Positions 15,576-23,629 of a stretch of DNA of 64,000 bases are shown here, piece by piece (position 1 is the first letter of the stretch; every line of letters starts with the position of its first letter). The stretch is from Capnocytophaga leadbetteri (lineage in GTDB: Bacteria; Bacteroidota; Bacteroidia; Flavobacteriales; Flavobacteriaceae). The position numbers were made by a program, and so were the translations under genes. The notes under the pieces were generated by a model. That model was not told the DNA's origin. It was given only the letters and a program-made list of their open reading frames with translations, and did not search any database. The stretch lies in contig NZ_QBKG01000001.1 of the NCBI RefSeq assembly GCF_003054025.1, positions 434,001-498,000 on the forward strand, given 5' to 3'.

Positions 15576-16796
15576 ATGAATATACAAAACCTTTTTAAAA
15601 TAGCGTGGCGTGCCCTTTTGCTCAATAAAACAAGGGCTATGCTTACGATGCTGGGCATCATCATTGGGGTGGGCTCAGTGATAACCATGCTTGCCATTGG
15701 CGAGGGCTCTAAAAAGAGCATCAAGGAGAATATCTCTAAAATGGGTACTAATATGCTCAATATCCGTCCGGGTGCGGGTATGATGGGCGGGGTGCGTATG
15801 AGTATGAGCGATATGCAATCGCTGAAAATGACGGATTACGAAGCCCTTAAAAAAGAAGGTACCCTATTGAAATATGTATCGCCCGTAGTAAGTGGCAACG
15901 GACAAAGTATAGCAGGAGGCAACAACTGGCCTACCTCTATCTATGGCGTGAATACCGAATACCTGCCCATACGCGAATGGAGTGTGGCTGAAGGGAGTAT
16001 GTTTGGTGAAGATGAGATTACTAATTTCTCTAAGGTAGCCGTTATAGGGCAAACAGTGGCTAAGAACCTCTTCACTAATGGTGAAAACCCTATCGGGCAA
16101 ACCATACGCTTTAAGAATATCCCTTTTAAAGTGATTGGTATCCTTACCAAAAAAGGCGAGAGCAACTTTGGTCAGGATCAAGACGATGTCATTATCGCCC
16201 CTTATACTACGGTACAAAAACGCATTTTGGCGCAAACTTTCTTGCAGAGTATTGTGGCTTCGGTGCTCAATGAAAGTCAGTCGGAGAATGCAGTAAACCA
16301 AGTAAAGAAAATTTTAGAGCGCACACATAACCTTTCGGCAACACAAGAGAATGATTTCAATGTGTTTTCGCAACAAGAACTCATCAGTACATTTAGTTCT
16401 ACCAGTGAGATGCTTACTATTTTATTAGTAGCTATTGCGAGCATTTCGCTTATCGTAGGTGGTATAGGTATTATGAACATTATGTACGTATCGGTAAAAG
16501 AGCGCACTAAGGAAATAGGCTTGCGTATGGCTATTGGGGCTAAGGGCAAGGATATTTTGGCGCAGTTCCTTATCGAGTCGGTGCTTATTAGCATTACTGG
16601 AGGGGTGTTAGGGGTAATTATTGGCTTATTAGCTACCGTAGGCGTATCGCTGTTTATAGGCTGGCCAGTGAGTATCACCTTGTATTCTATTGTAATATCC
16701 TTCTTAGTATGTACCATTACAGGGGTATTCTTTGGTTGGTATCCTGCTCGCAAAGCAGCCGAGTTAGAACCTATTAGTGCCCTTAGATATGAGTAG
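15576..16796 (+). CDS. macB: MacB-type ABC transporter permease (FtsX superfamily)
   Basis: From ATG 15576 the protein has 406 residues; the longer frame starts at a TTG in the repeat array and is rejected. It has an N-terminal transmembrane segment with TMLGIIIGVGSVI (about 22-45), a large periplasmic MacB core domain (about 50-270), and three C-terminal transmembrane helices with VKERTKEIGLRMAIGAKG, typical of MacB/FtsX mechanotransmission permeases. It pairs with the ATPase at 10823-11569, four kilobases upstream; no other partner is in the window. The symbol is applied by family. Confidence 0.9.
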   Translation: MNIQNLFKIAWRALLLNKTRAMLTMLGIIIGVGSVITMLAIGEGSKKSIKENISKMGTNMLNIRPGAGMMGGVRMSMSDMQSLKMTDYEALKKEGTLLKYVSPVVSGNGQSIAGGNNWPTSIYGVNTEYLPIREWSVAEGSMFGEDEITNFSKVAVIGQTVAKNLFTNGENPIGQTIRFKNIPFKVIGILTKKGESNFGQDQDDVIIAPYTTVQKRILAQTFLQSIVASVLNESQSENAVNQVKKILERTHNLSATQENDFNVFSQQELISTFSSTSEMLTILLVAIASISLIVGGIGIMNIMYVSVKERTKEIGLRMAIGAKGKDILAQFLIESVLISITGGVLGVIIGLLATVGVSLFIGWPVSITLYSIVISFLVCTITGVFFGWYPARKAAELEPISALRYE

Positions 16797-16833
16797 TGCG
16801 AGCCGCACAGGCAATTAGAAATAATAAAAACAG

Positions 16834-17061
16834 ATGAATATAACTTTACCTCCTTATGCTACAGCAGAAGACCTGCAAAAATGTATGGTTATTGTTAGAG
16901 AAATATTAGATAACCAAGCTATTACTATTAATGAGGAACACTGTCAAGCCATAGCTTTAGAAGTTATGGGTATCTCTTATGCCAAAGGAGGAGACTATTC
17001 TTCTGAAATCATCAAGAGTTTTACAGAAAGTTATTTAAAAACATCAAAGTATAAAGAATGA
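16834..17061 (+). CDS. Small hypothetical protein coupled to the LytS-type kinase
   Basis: 75 residues, MNITLPPYATAEDLQK onward, helical and soluble, no recognised family. Its stop overlaps the kinase start by 4 bases (ATGA), implying translational coupling, and it follows the permease by 37 bases in the same operon. It may be a small regulator or accessory of the kinase; this is inferred from position only. Confidence 0.6.
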   Translation: MNITLPPYATAEDLQKCMVIVREILDNQAITINEEHCQAIALEVMGISYAKGGDYSSEIIKSFTESYLKTSKYKE

Positions 17062-18053
17062 AACTTTTAACACACATAGCTTCTTGGGCAGTCGTTTTTA
17101 TAATGCCTGCCCTTATCTTTATCTCCGAAGGCAATCAACGTTTTGAGGAGGCGCTTTACCGTTCGTTAGCATCCTTACCTTTTTTGATGTTTTTGTTCTA
17201 CAGCTATTACTATTGGCTTATTGATAAGTTATGGTTTAAAAAACGATATATACTCTTTATATTGGTAGCAGTGGCACTCATTTTATGTATTTCGTACAGC
17301 AAGTATGAGATTTTTTCGTACTTCGAGCTTCACAAAAGGAAACACAAAATGCCTCCTTTTCACGCTTTTGTCTATTTTGATTTCCTTTCAAACCTCTTGC
17401 CGGTAGTTTTTGCAATGGCAATACGCTATGCACAACGCAACTTTTCTTTAGAAATTGCACAAAAAGAAGTCCAAGCGCAGAAACTACAAGCTGACCTTAC
17501 CCAACTGAGATACCAACTGCAACCGCATTTCTTTTTCAATGCGCTTAACAATATCTATTCGCTTATAGCCTTTGACCCTCAAAAAGCACAAGAAAGTGTG
17601 CATAGCCTTAGCAAGCTGATGCGTCATTTTATGCAAAACAGCGACCAAAAGCAGATTAGCTTGGCAGAAGAAGTAGATTTTTTGCAACAGTATATTAGCC
17701 TAATGCAGCTACGCCTGACTGATAAAACTACAGTGCAGGTAGATTTCCCCAAACAAGTGCCGCAGCTTACCATAGCCCCTTTGCTATTCATCAGTTTGGT
17801 AGAGAACGCTTTTAAGCACGGGGTATCGGCTACGACTACTACAACTTTATCGTTTAGCCTAAGAGTAGAAGGGAATACCATAATATTCAGAAGTGAGAAT
17901 ACGAAAATCCCTACACAAGAGAGCTTGTATAGCTCAGGGATAGGCATTGATAATCTGAAGAAACGGCTAACGCTTCTTTACCCTGAAAGGCACCAGTATA
18001 CTATTGAAGAAAAAGAAGGAAAGTATATAGCACAATTAACAATTGATAATTGA
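17058..18053 (+). CDS. LytS/YpdA-type sensor histidine kinase
   Basis: 331 residues: four hydrophobic segments (about 5-120), a short coiled coil (about 130-155), then the His_kinase domain with QLQPHFFFNALNNIYSLI (phospho-acceptor His near 160) and the N-box-like LLFISLVENAFKHGVS. Kinases of this type normally pair with a LytTR response regulator encoded next door, often behind MacAB-type transporters in Flavobacteriia. Here the next gene is lemA on the opposite strand, so the regulator is missing from this locus. The last codons lie within a perfect inverted repeat. Confidence 0.88.
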   Translation: MKLLTHIASWAVVFIMPALIFISEGNQRFEEALYRSLASLPFLMFLFYSYYYWLIDKLWFKKRYILFILVAVALILCISYSKYEIFSYFELHKRKHKMPPFHAFVYFDFLSNLLPVVFAMAIRYAQRNFSLEIAQKEVQAQKLQADLTQLRYQLQPHFFFNALNNIYSLIAFDPQKAQESVHSLSKLMRHFMQNSDQKQISLAEEVDFLQQYISLMQLRLTDKTTVQVDFPKQVPQLTIAPLLFISLVENAFKHGVSATTTTTLSFSLRVEGNTIIFRSENTKIPTQESLYSSGIGIDNLKKRLTLLYPERHQYTIEEKEGKYIAQLTIDN

Positions 18054-18077
18054 GGGTTGTCAATTATCAATTGTTAA
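18036..18077. terminator. 17-base perfect inverted repeat shared by two convergent genes
   Basis: Arms 18036-18052 and 18061-18077 are perfectly complementary with an 8-base loop. The left arm encodes the last codons and stop of the LytS-type kinase, the right arm the last codons and stop of lemA. T-rich sequence follows the arms weakly. A bidirectional terminator is the likely role, although AT-rich arms make a weak hairpin. Confidence 0.6.
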
Positions 18078-18633
18078 AAAGTGCCTTTGCATCTACAGCT
18101 TTGCGCTGCTCAGTAGTGGCGTATTGCCATTGGTATTTTTTGAAACCAAACACATTGGCTATAAGGTTTTTGGGGAATACCACTATAGCATCGTTATAAT
18201 CAGTGATAGAAGCACTTAGGAAACGCCTCCCCGCCGATAGCTGCTCCTCACACTCGGTGAGCTGACGTTGCAGGTAGTTGAACTGCTGGTTGCTCTCCAA
18301 TTCGGGGTAAGCCTCTGCTTGTAGCATAAACGCTTTGAGGGCAACACCTGTTGAGTCGGTGCCAGCATAAGGGTTATCGCTTTCAGTAATATCGCTGAGG
18401 TTGATAGGCTTGCGCAATTCGGCTATCTTGGTGAGGGTTTCCTTCTCAAAAGCCATATATTGCTTAGCTGTTTCTATTAGGTTGGGTATTAGCTCGGCAC
18501 GCTGTATGAAAAGCGCATCTAATGACGAGATAGCATTCTCTATCTGATTGCGGCGCTTGCTTATGCCGTTGAATACTCCTGCTATATAAAGGAGCAGCAG
18601 TACTACCACTGCCCCTATAATCATATACATCAT
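18067..18633 (-). CDS. lemA: LemA-family membrane protein
   Basis: 188 residues with one N-terminal transmembrane helix (about 3-20) and the LemA antiparallel helical domain: NQIENAISSLDALFIQRAELIPNL near residue 30 and the conserved FPKNLIANVFGFK toward the end. LemA proteins have their N-terminus outside and helices inside; their biochemical role is unknown. Together with the DUF3137 gene 23 bases upstream it forms a pair often seen together. It is the last gene of a five-gene minus-strand cluster. Confidence 0.9.
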   Translation of the reverse strand: MMYMIIGAVVVLLLLYIAGVFNGISKRRNQIENAISSLDALFIQRAELIPNLIETAKQYMAFEKETLTKIAELRKPINLSDITESDNPYAGTDSTGVALKAFMLQAEAYPELESNQQFNYLQRQLTECEEQLSAGRRFLSASITDYNDAIVVFPKNLIANVFGFKKYQWQYATTEQRKAVDAKALFNN

Positions 18634-18656
18634 AACTAATTATGAATTTTGAATTA

Positions 18657-20222
18657 TCAATTATCAACTAATTTAAGTGTGTCTATCATCTGTAGTTGCT
18701 CTACGAGTTCGCGGTATACGCTCTCTACCATAGGTAGGTCTATCTTCTGAAAGAGCATAGCCGCTGGCGAACTGCCCACTGTCATTAGTGAGTTGCCCTC
18801 ATTGGTAGCAATCACGATATTGTTTTTGTTGATACCAAAGTACACTTGCCCTTTGTGTCGCTCGTTTAGCTTTTTGAGTCGCTGCATAAAGGCAGGGGTA
18901 AGCACATAGCGCGCCGTTATTTGGTCATCGCAATACACTTCAAACTGCTTTTCAAACTCAGGGTCTTCTAAGCGTATGCGTTCCCCACCATAATTCAGAT
19001 AAGTGCTGATAGCATTATCGTTGAAATCGCTAAAGAAACCTTTCACGGGGCGTACTACGATAGGGTGCTCGAATGTCTTAGGCGAGCGCGCTACAAAGAA
19101 ATTCCCGTAAAACACTACATCATCACCTTCTTTCTCGTTACGCATATTAGGACGGAAAGTGACCATTAGGTTGCACGATTGGAAAGGAATACCATTATAA
19201 TGCCCTACTATTTGGTCGCCACCTTTTAGGGTGTAACGCTCAAACTTAAATAACAACGAGTCTATAAACTCAGCAATGCCTATATGTCCGTTTTCAAAGT
19301 ATTGAAACTGAGGACTGATATACTGTACTACTTTGCTAAAAACTTTCTTCTTTACTTGCGTGAAATCGGTGGTGCCTGTTAGCCTGCTTTGCATATAGCG
19401 TTTGGTGAACATCGTCCATAAAAAACTACCTCCTATCATAATCGCTAAGATGATAAAGATATAGTTTGAACTGCCCACTGACAGGGTGCCTGATAGTACC
19501 AAATAGGCAATAGTACCCATTAGGGCAACCGCAAAGGCTATTTGCATATAGAGGGTGTTCTTACTCACACTACGCCCTTTTTCCATAGCTGCAAGCTCTG
19601 TGCCAAACTCTTTTTCGGCAAAAGAGCGAAACTCTTCTACAGGTTTTAGGCTTATCTTTTCTTCAGGGGTTATTTTAGTAGCCTTTGTGTCATCAGTCTT
19701 GTTATACAGCTCTTTCATCACCTCGTTATAGGTTTCTATATTTTGGGGTTGCTCTAACACGCGCTTTAGGTCTGCTGCGCGATACTTCTGTATAGGCAAT
19801 TCATATTGCTGATTATCAATCGATACGTAAATACGAGTGATAGGGTCTAACTGATATTTTATTTTTCCTAAAGGTATCACAGTGAGATAAGTCTCTAACT
19901 CGTGATGAAAGCGCACTTCTTTTCCCGCTTGTACGAGGTTGAAAAAGGCTTCTACTTTTTGCTTCCTGCCAAAGATAGCACGAGCACGCATTAGGGGGTA
20001 GTAAACAGAGGCAATCACCGCTATAGGCAAAATGTACTTAATTTGCGGTGGAATACCTTCGGCACTGTTCATCATTTTGCCCAAAATAGGTAGGGCAAAT
20101 ATAGCGAGGAGCGCAACCCCTATTATAGCCAATACGGCTACAATAATAAGGTTGCGCGTTGTAATTTTCTTTTCGCGTTCGCACTCTTGTAGTACGAGCT
20201 GTTTAGCGTCTGTTAGTGTCAT
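18657..20222 (-). CDS. DUF3137-domain membrane protein
   Basis: 521 residues with two hydrophobic pairs, at about 23-70 and about 230-265, separating an N-terminal cytoplasmic part from a larger C-terminal DUF3137 domain (GHYNGIPFQSCNLMVTF, then VFYGNFFVA, DPEFEKQFEVYCDDQITARYVLTPAFM and GQVYFGINKNNI). The DPEFEKxFxVYxxD..ARYxLTP string is the family's hallmark. Function is unknown, but association with LemA is recurrent. Its start overlaps the upstream lipoprotein stop (TAATG), so the two are coupled. Confidence 0.85.
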   Translation of the reverse strand: MTLTDAKQLVLQECEREKKITTRNLIIVAVLAIIGVALLAIFALPILGKMMNSAEGIPPQIKYILPIAVIASVYYPLMRARAIFGRKQKVEAFFNLVQAGKEVRFHHELETYLTVIPLGKIKYQLDPITRIYVSIDNQQYELPIQKYRAADLKRVLEQPQNIETYNEVMKELYNKTDDTKATKITPEEKISLKPVEEFRSFAEKEFGTELAAMEKGRSVSKNTLYMQIAFAVALMGTIAYLVLSGTLSVGSSNYIFIILAIMIGGSFLWTMFTKRYMQSRLTGTTDFTQVKKKVFSKVVQYISPQFQYFENGHIGIAEFIDSLLFKFERYTLKGGDQIVGHYNGIPFQSCNLMVTFRPNMRNEKEGDDVVFYGNFFVARSPKTFEHPIVVRPVKGFFSDFNDNAISTYLNYGGERIRLEDPEFEKQFEVYCDDQITARYVLTPAFMQRLKKLNERHKGQVYFGINKNNIVIATNEGNSLMTVGSSPAAMLFQKIDLPMVESVYRELVEQLQMIDTLKLVDN

Positions 20223-20827
20223 TATTTTTCCTCTGATTCAAAAGTCCATTCACCGTCTTTTTGCTCTGCTAACACCCTGTAATAGGTAGTAGTAACAGTT
20301 CTTTTCCGACCTATCCTTTGATAAGATTTTCCTTTTCCTATTTCAGTAAATTCCATTCTGAAACCTACTTTATAGCCTCCTGCAGTGCCATCGCTTTCCA
20401 AAAAGATACAAGAGACATTGAAGTTTTCGTAGTCAGGAAATTCATCTTTGAATTTTTCGATACCTTCTTTTACCTTTTCTACTACTTTATCCGTGTTGAT
20501 GTCTTTTAGTTTGAAGAATTCTCCTTCTTTTTTCACGTTGTCAAGTGCAGTAGCATCTTTCCATTCTTTGGGGAAGTTGAACTCTTGTTTTACCATTTTG
20601 TCGTTGTCAGGGTATATAAATCTACCGAAGTGTAAGGTGTTGTCTTCCAATGCTTTCTCTGATTGGAAATAAACTAATAGGAACTCTTTGTCCTTTACGG
20701 GAGAGTCGTTAAAAAGGGCAATAGTTTCTTTAAAACCTTCTTTGTCGTACAATACAGGGGCTTTTTTGCCACAAGCGGTAAGTACTAAGGCGATAAGTGC
20801 GCCTGCGAGGAATGTGAGCTTTCTCAT
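20222..20827 (-). CDS. Predicted lipoprotein of the lemA cluster
   Basis: 201 residues with a lipoprotein signal (MRKLTFLAGALIALVLTACGKK, lipobox LTAC). The mature part is charged and mixed alpha/beta with no recognised domain. Start-stop overlap with the DUF3137 gene indicates one operon. Function unknown; periplasmic or outer-membrane attached is inferred. Confidence 0.75.
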   Translation of the reverse strand: MRKLTFLAGALIALVLTACGKKAPVLYDKEGFKETIALFNDSPVKDKEFLLVYFQSEKALEDNTLHFGRFIYPDNDKMVKQEFNFPKEWKDATALDNVKKEGEFFKLKDINTDKVVEKVKEGIEKFKDEFPDYENFNVSCIFLESDGTAGGYKVGFRMEFTEIGKGKSYQRIGRKRTVTTTYYRVLAEQKDGEWTFESEEK

Positions 20828-20860
20828 TGTTTGAATCTTTTTTAATTATTACTTCTTTTG

Positions 20861-21511
20861 TTATTTAATAGGGTTGCCTTGAGCATCGAAATGGTAAGTT
20901 TTGCCAATTACTTTAGTAGGTTCATTGCCAATGGTATTGATTTTTATTTCGAAGGCTAAGGTTTTAGGATTCTTCTGAATTTCCCAGCTACGCACGTAGG
21001 TTTCAGCACCGTTTTCTTTCTCCTTTACTCCCTTTATAAGGTCAGGGACTTTGTCGATAAGAGGTTTAACATCGGCGTAAGAAAAGAGGATTTCTTTGTA
21101 ATCATCATACTTAGCGCGTTTGCCTTCGCTGGTTTTTATCACCATCTGCCCACTCGTTAGGTAGTGCAAGTTGTCTTTGCTGTAAGAGGCATTGTAGCCT
21201 GTTATAAGGTTCTTGCTTTTGTCTGTTAATCCTTCAGCTATTACAGTGCAATAAGCGGGCTTGCTGAACTCGCTTTTCACTTTGTAAAGGTCGAGGGTAT
21301 CGTTAGAAATATTGTGTTTTTCTAATATTTTTTGGTAAACAGCGTCATAGTCGCCTGCTTCGCTGCCCACTACACCTTTATTGTAATCGTAATCGGGCTT
21401 TTCTTTGCCCATTGCGCTATCAGCGATACTGTGTACAGCACTTTGCCAGTCACAGCTGGTTAAGCTGATAGCAGCGATAGCCATAGCAGCTAAAATAGTA
21501 ACTTTTTTCAT
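20861..21511 (-). CDS. Predicted lipoprotein of the lemA cluster
   Basis: 216 residues with a lipoprotein signal (lipobox LTSC, residues 17-20) and a soluble mature part, no recognised domain. It lies 33 bases upstream of the next lipoprotein gene and 22 bases downstream of the first gene of the cluster. Function unknown. Confidence 0.75.
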   Translation of the reverse strand: MKKVTILAAMAIAAISLTSCDWQSAVHSIADSAMGKEKPDYDYNKGVVGSEAGDYDAVYQKILEKHNISNDTLDLYKVKSEFSKPAYCTVIAEGLTDKSKNLITGYNASYSKDNLHYLTSGQMVIKTSEGKRAKYDDYKEILFSYADVKPLIDKVPDLIKGVKEKENGAETYVRSWEIQKNPKTLAFEIKINTIGNEPTKVIGKTYHFDAQGNPIK

Positions 21512-21533
21512 ACTGAATTATTTAGGTTTAAAA

Positions 21534-22001
21534 TTAATTATTTTTCTTCCACAAAGCCGAAATACCTACATTTTGGTCTTTTTGCTGAACAGGGTATTTG
21601 CTGTTGATAGCATCAAGTATATCAGTGTCAAACTCTTGGTTGCTGCCGTATATGGTTCTGATAATCCACTGCCCAATCCAGCCACCTTGCGAGTAGAGCA
21701 TTTTTAGCCAGCCTTTCATAGTACTGCGGTCGAAGCCGAGATAAGTATCTTCGCGGCTCATATCGTCAGTCATTGGGGCATAACTGGTGGTGATAAGGGT
21801 GCGATGGTAAGCGTTTTTAGCGATGAAGATACGGTCATTAGCACTGCCAGTGCCTAAAAACTGAGCCGCTGTATTGCCTTTTTTAAGGAATTTTACTTCA
21901 TACTTACTGCCGAGTTTTTCTTTTAGTAACTCGAATAAATCTTCCAAAGGCACTTTGCCTTCGAGAAAAGTGATGGTAATGTTCTTGTCTAAGAGTCCCA
22001 T
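21534..22001 (-). CDS. Hypothetical cytoplasmic protein, first gene of the lemA cluster
   Basis: From ATG 22001 the protein has 155 residues (MGLLDKNITITFLEGK). The reading from 22031 starts at TTG inside the promoter box and is rejected. No signal peptide or recognised family; a possible short beta-rich domain followed by a helical part with GGWIGQWIIRTIYG. As the promoter-proximal gene it is likely transcribed with the two lipoproteins, DUF3137 and lemA. Confidence 0.7.
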   Translation of the reverse strand: MGLLDKNITITFLEGKVPLEDLFELLKEKLGSKYEVKFLKKGNTAAQFLGTGSANDRIFIAKNAYHRTLITTSYAPMTDDMSREDTYLGFDRSTMKGWLKMLYSQGGWIGQWIIRTIYGSNQEFDTDILDAINSKYPVQQKDQNVGISALWKKNN

Positions 22002-22028
22002 TTGTCTATATTTTTTAATATTACGCTG

Positions 22029-22036
22029 CAAAGGTA
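22029..22036 (-). promoter_or_regulatory. Predicted -7 box of the lemA cluster
   Basis: TACCTTTG on the minus strand, 28 bases before the ATG at 22001. Confidence 0.6.
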
Positions 22037-22191
22037 AACAATTTACCCCCCCCCATTGTTAAATTTTTGTTAAAGTTTTATTAAAGTTTGTTTTTATGTT
22101 GTTTTTTTTCTTTCAATCCTTGTGTAGTGGTACATATATCATAGCTTTTTCCTTATTATCTCATATACTCAGAGCGAAGGATCACCGAAGG

Positions 22192-22220
22192 AAAGTCGGC
22201 GAGCTGGCGCAGCCGAGTAT
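22192..22220. repeat. Dispersed hairpin element, copy at 22 kb
   Basis: All 29 bases are identical to 56847-56875. Stem tcggc (22196-22200) and gccga (22212-22216) enclose an 11-base loop. The copy at 9472-9499 has the same loop but the stem pair changed on both sides. It lies 24 bases after the DUF4832 gene stop, within an otherwise featureless 180-base spacer. Confidence 0.8.
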
Positions 22221-22243
22221 CTGGCGAAGGAAAGACGATGTTT

Positions 22244-23629
22244 CTACTCTATATTTAGTACTGCTAAAGTATTGTATCCCGTTTGGGCGTCCCAAAGGTC
22301 TTTGTTTGCTAAGCGAATACTATACTCAGGGCGGTCGTATAGGGTAGGGTAGGGGTCTGGCAAATGTAGATATAGCGTGTATTTGCCTTTGCGTAGAGAG
22401 CTTGGTAAAGATACTTCAGCCGCAATAGTAGTCGTTTTGCCAGCTGCCCATAGACGTGGGTCGGTATTGAGATTGAAACGATACTTTTCTTTAGGATTTT
22501 TCTCTGATACTAATACCAATACTGCCTTTCTCGGATTGAAAGGAGCTGCAAATCCCTCATTTTTTATCTTAAGCGATACTTTTAGCACTCTTTCAGTACT
22601 ATTATACCCGCTAAAACTGCCTTCGGTTAGCACAAAACGATAGCCGAGACGCTTTTTTATCTCGTCTATACACTTCTGTTGCTTCCATTGCTTTATCACT
22701 CCCTGATGATAATCAATATTTAGGTAGCTAAAGTGGTAGGTAGCCAATTGCTGTAGGGCATTAGTACAAGCAGTAAAGGCTGAGGGCTGACAGGTTTCGC
22801 CTCCCATTACGGTGTATTGGGTTTCGTGGGCTACGTATTGGCGGTGCTCTCTTAGGTGATGATAGGTGCCCATATCGTCATCATCAGCTAGAAAGCAGTC
22901 ATTGTGAAAGCCTATACGCGCCAAATCACTTCCTTTATAAGCAGTCTGAGCGGTCAGAGTGTCGGCTATGCTTATACTTTGCGTGTAGAGTTTAGCTTTG
23001 GGGTTGCGCACTGCTATCATACGGTCAGTAGGGAGAATGTTGAGCAGCTTCTTAAGCACTTGTTTTCTGGGGTTATAAGCGGTAGGAGTGTCGGCTGGCT
23101 GATAACCGTAGTGGTCGGTATAGTACCATTCACCCCATACGCCCACAAAACCTGCTTCGCATACGGCTATAATATCGGCATTCTCTTGTATGATAGGGCG
23201 TAGCTGCTCCAAATGCTTTTCGGTGTAATGCCAATCGGCATCCCAAGGTTTTTGAGCTTCGCTATCAGTGTAGGCAAAGCGCAGTACTACCTTTGCGCCC
23301 CCTTCGCGCACCGCTTTCATATTCCGACGTATAAGGTGCAGAAATTCCTCTGAGAGTAAGCGTTGCCGAAAGGGCTGCATATAGTATACAGTCAGTATAA
23401 GGCTAATGCCCTGTTGCCGGTAGTTTTTTACCTTTTCAGTAGTTAGTTCATCGCCATCGCTCTTTTGGTCTTGGTGTGTTAAGAAGCCTCTTTCGGGGTT
23501 AATAATTGCCTCATTGGTGGGTTCGTAATGCACAATATTAAGAGGCGAGGCGTCTGTATGCTTCACCTCTTGTGGTGTTTGGCAGCTTAATGATAAGCTG
23601 ATAAGTAAGAAGGAAAGATATTTATTCAT
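22244..23629 (-). CDS. DUF4874/DUF4832 lipoprotein of the polysaccharide locus
   Basis: 461 residues with a lipoprotein signal (lipobox SLSC, about residue 16). The N-terminal part, with NPERGFLTHQ near 43 and the YYMQPFRQRLLSEEFL region, matches DUF4874. The remainder, with the FVGVWGEWYYTDHYGYQ motif, matches DUF4832. Together they form a predicted TIM barrel resembling a glycoside hydrolase, with a C-terminal beta-sandwich (about 345-455). The WGEWYY region holds acidic residues that could be catalytic. Its start overlaps the GH31 gene by 8 bases. A surface or periplasmic carbohydrate-active role is inferred. Confidence 0.82.
   Translation of the reverse strand: MNKYLSFLLISLSLSCQTPQEVKHTDASPLNIVHYEPTNEAIINPERGFLTHQDQKSDGDELTTEKVKNYRQQGISLILTVYYMQPFRQRLLSEEFLHLIRRNMKAVREGGAKVVLRFAYTDSEAQKPWDADWHYTEKHLEQLRPIIQENADIIAVCEAGFVGVWGEWYYTDHYGYQPADTPTAYNPRKQVLKKLLNILPTDRMIAVRNPKAKLYTQSISIADTLTAQTAYKGSDLARIGFHNDCFLADDDDMGTYHHLREHRQYVAHETQYTVMGGETCQPSAFTACTNALQQLATYHFSYLNIDYHQGVIKQWKQQKCIDEIKKRLGYRFVLTEGSFSGYNSTERVLKVSLKIKNEGFAAPFNPRKAVLVLVSEKNPKEKYRFNLNTDPRLWAAGKTTTIAAEVSLPSSLRKGKYTLYLHLPDPYPTLYDRPEYSIRLANKDLWDAQTGYNTLAVLNIE

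Noticed and set aside
22096-22347. Open frame of 83 codons on the plus strand across the hairpin repeat
   Set aside because: It reads antisense into the DUF4832 gene and through the repeat, with no promoter or family features.
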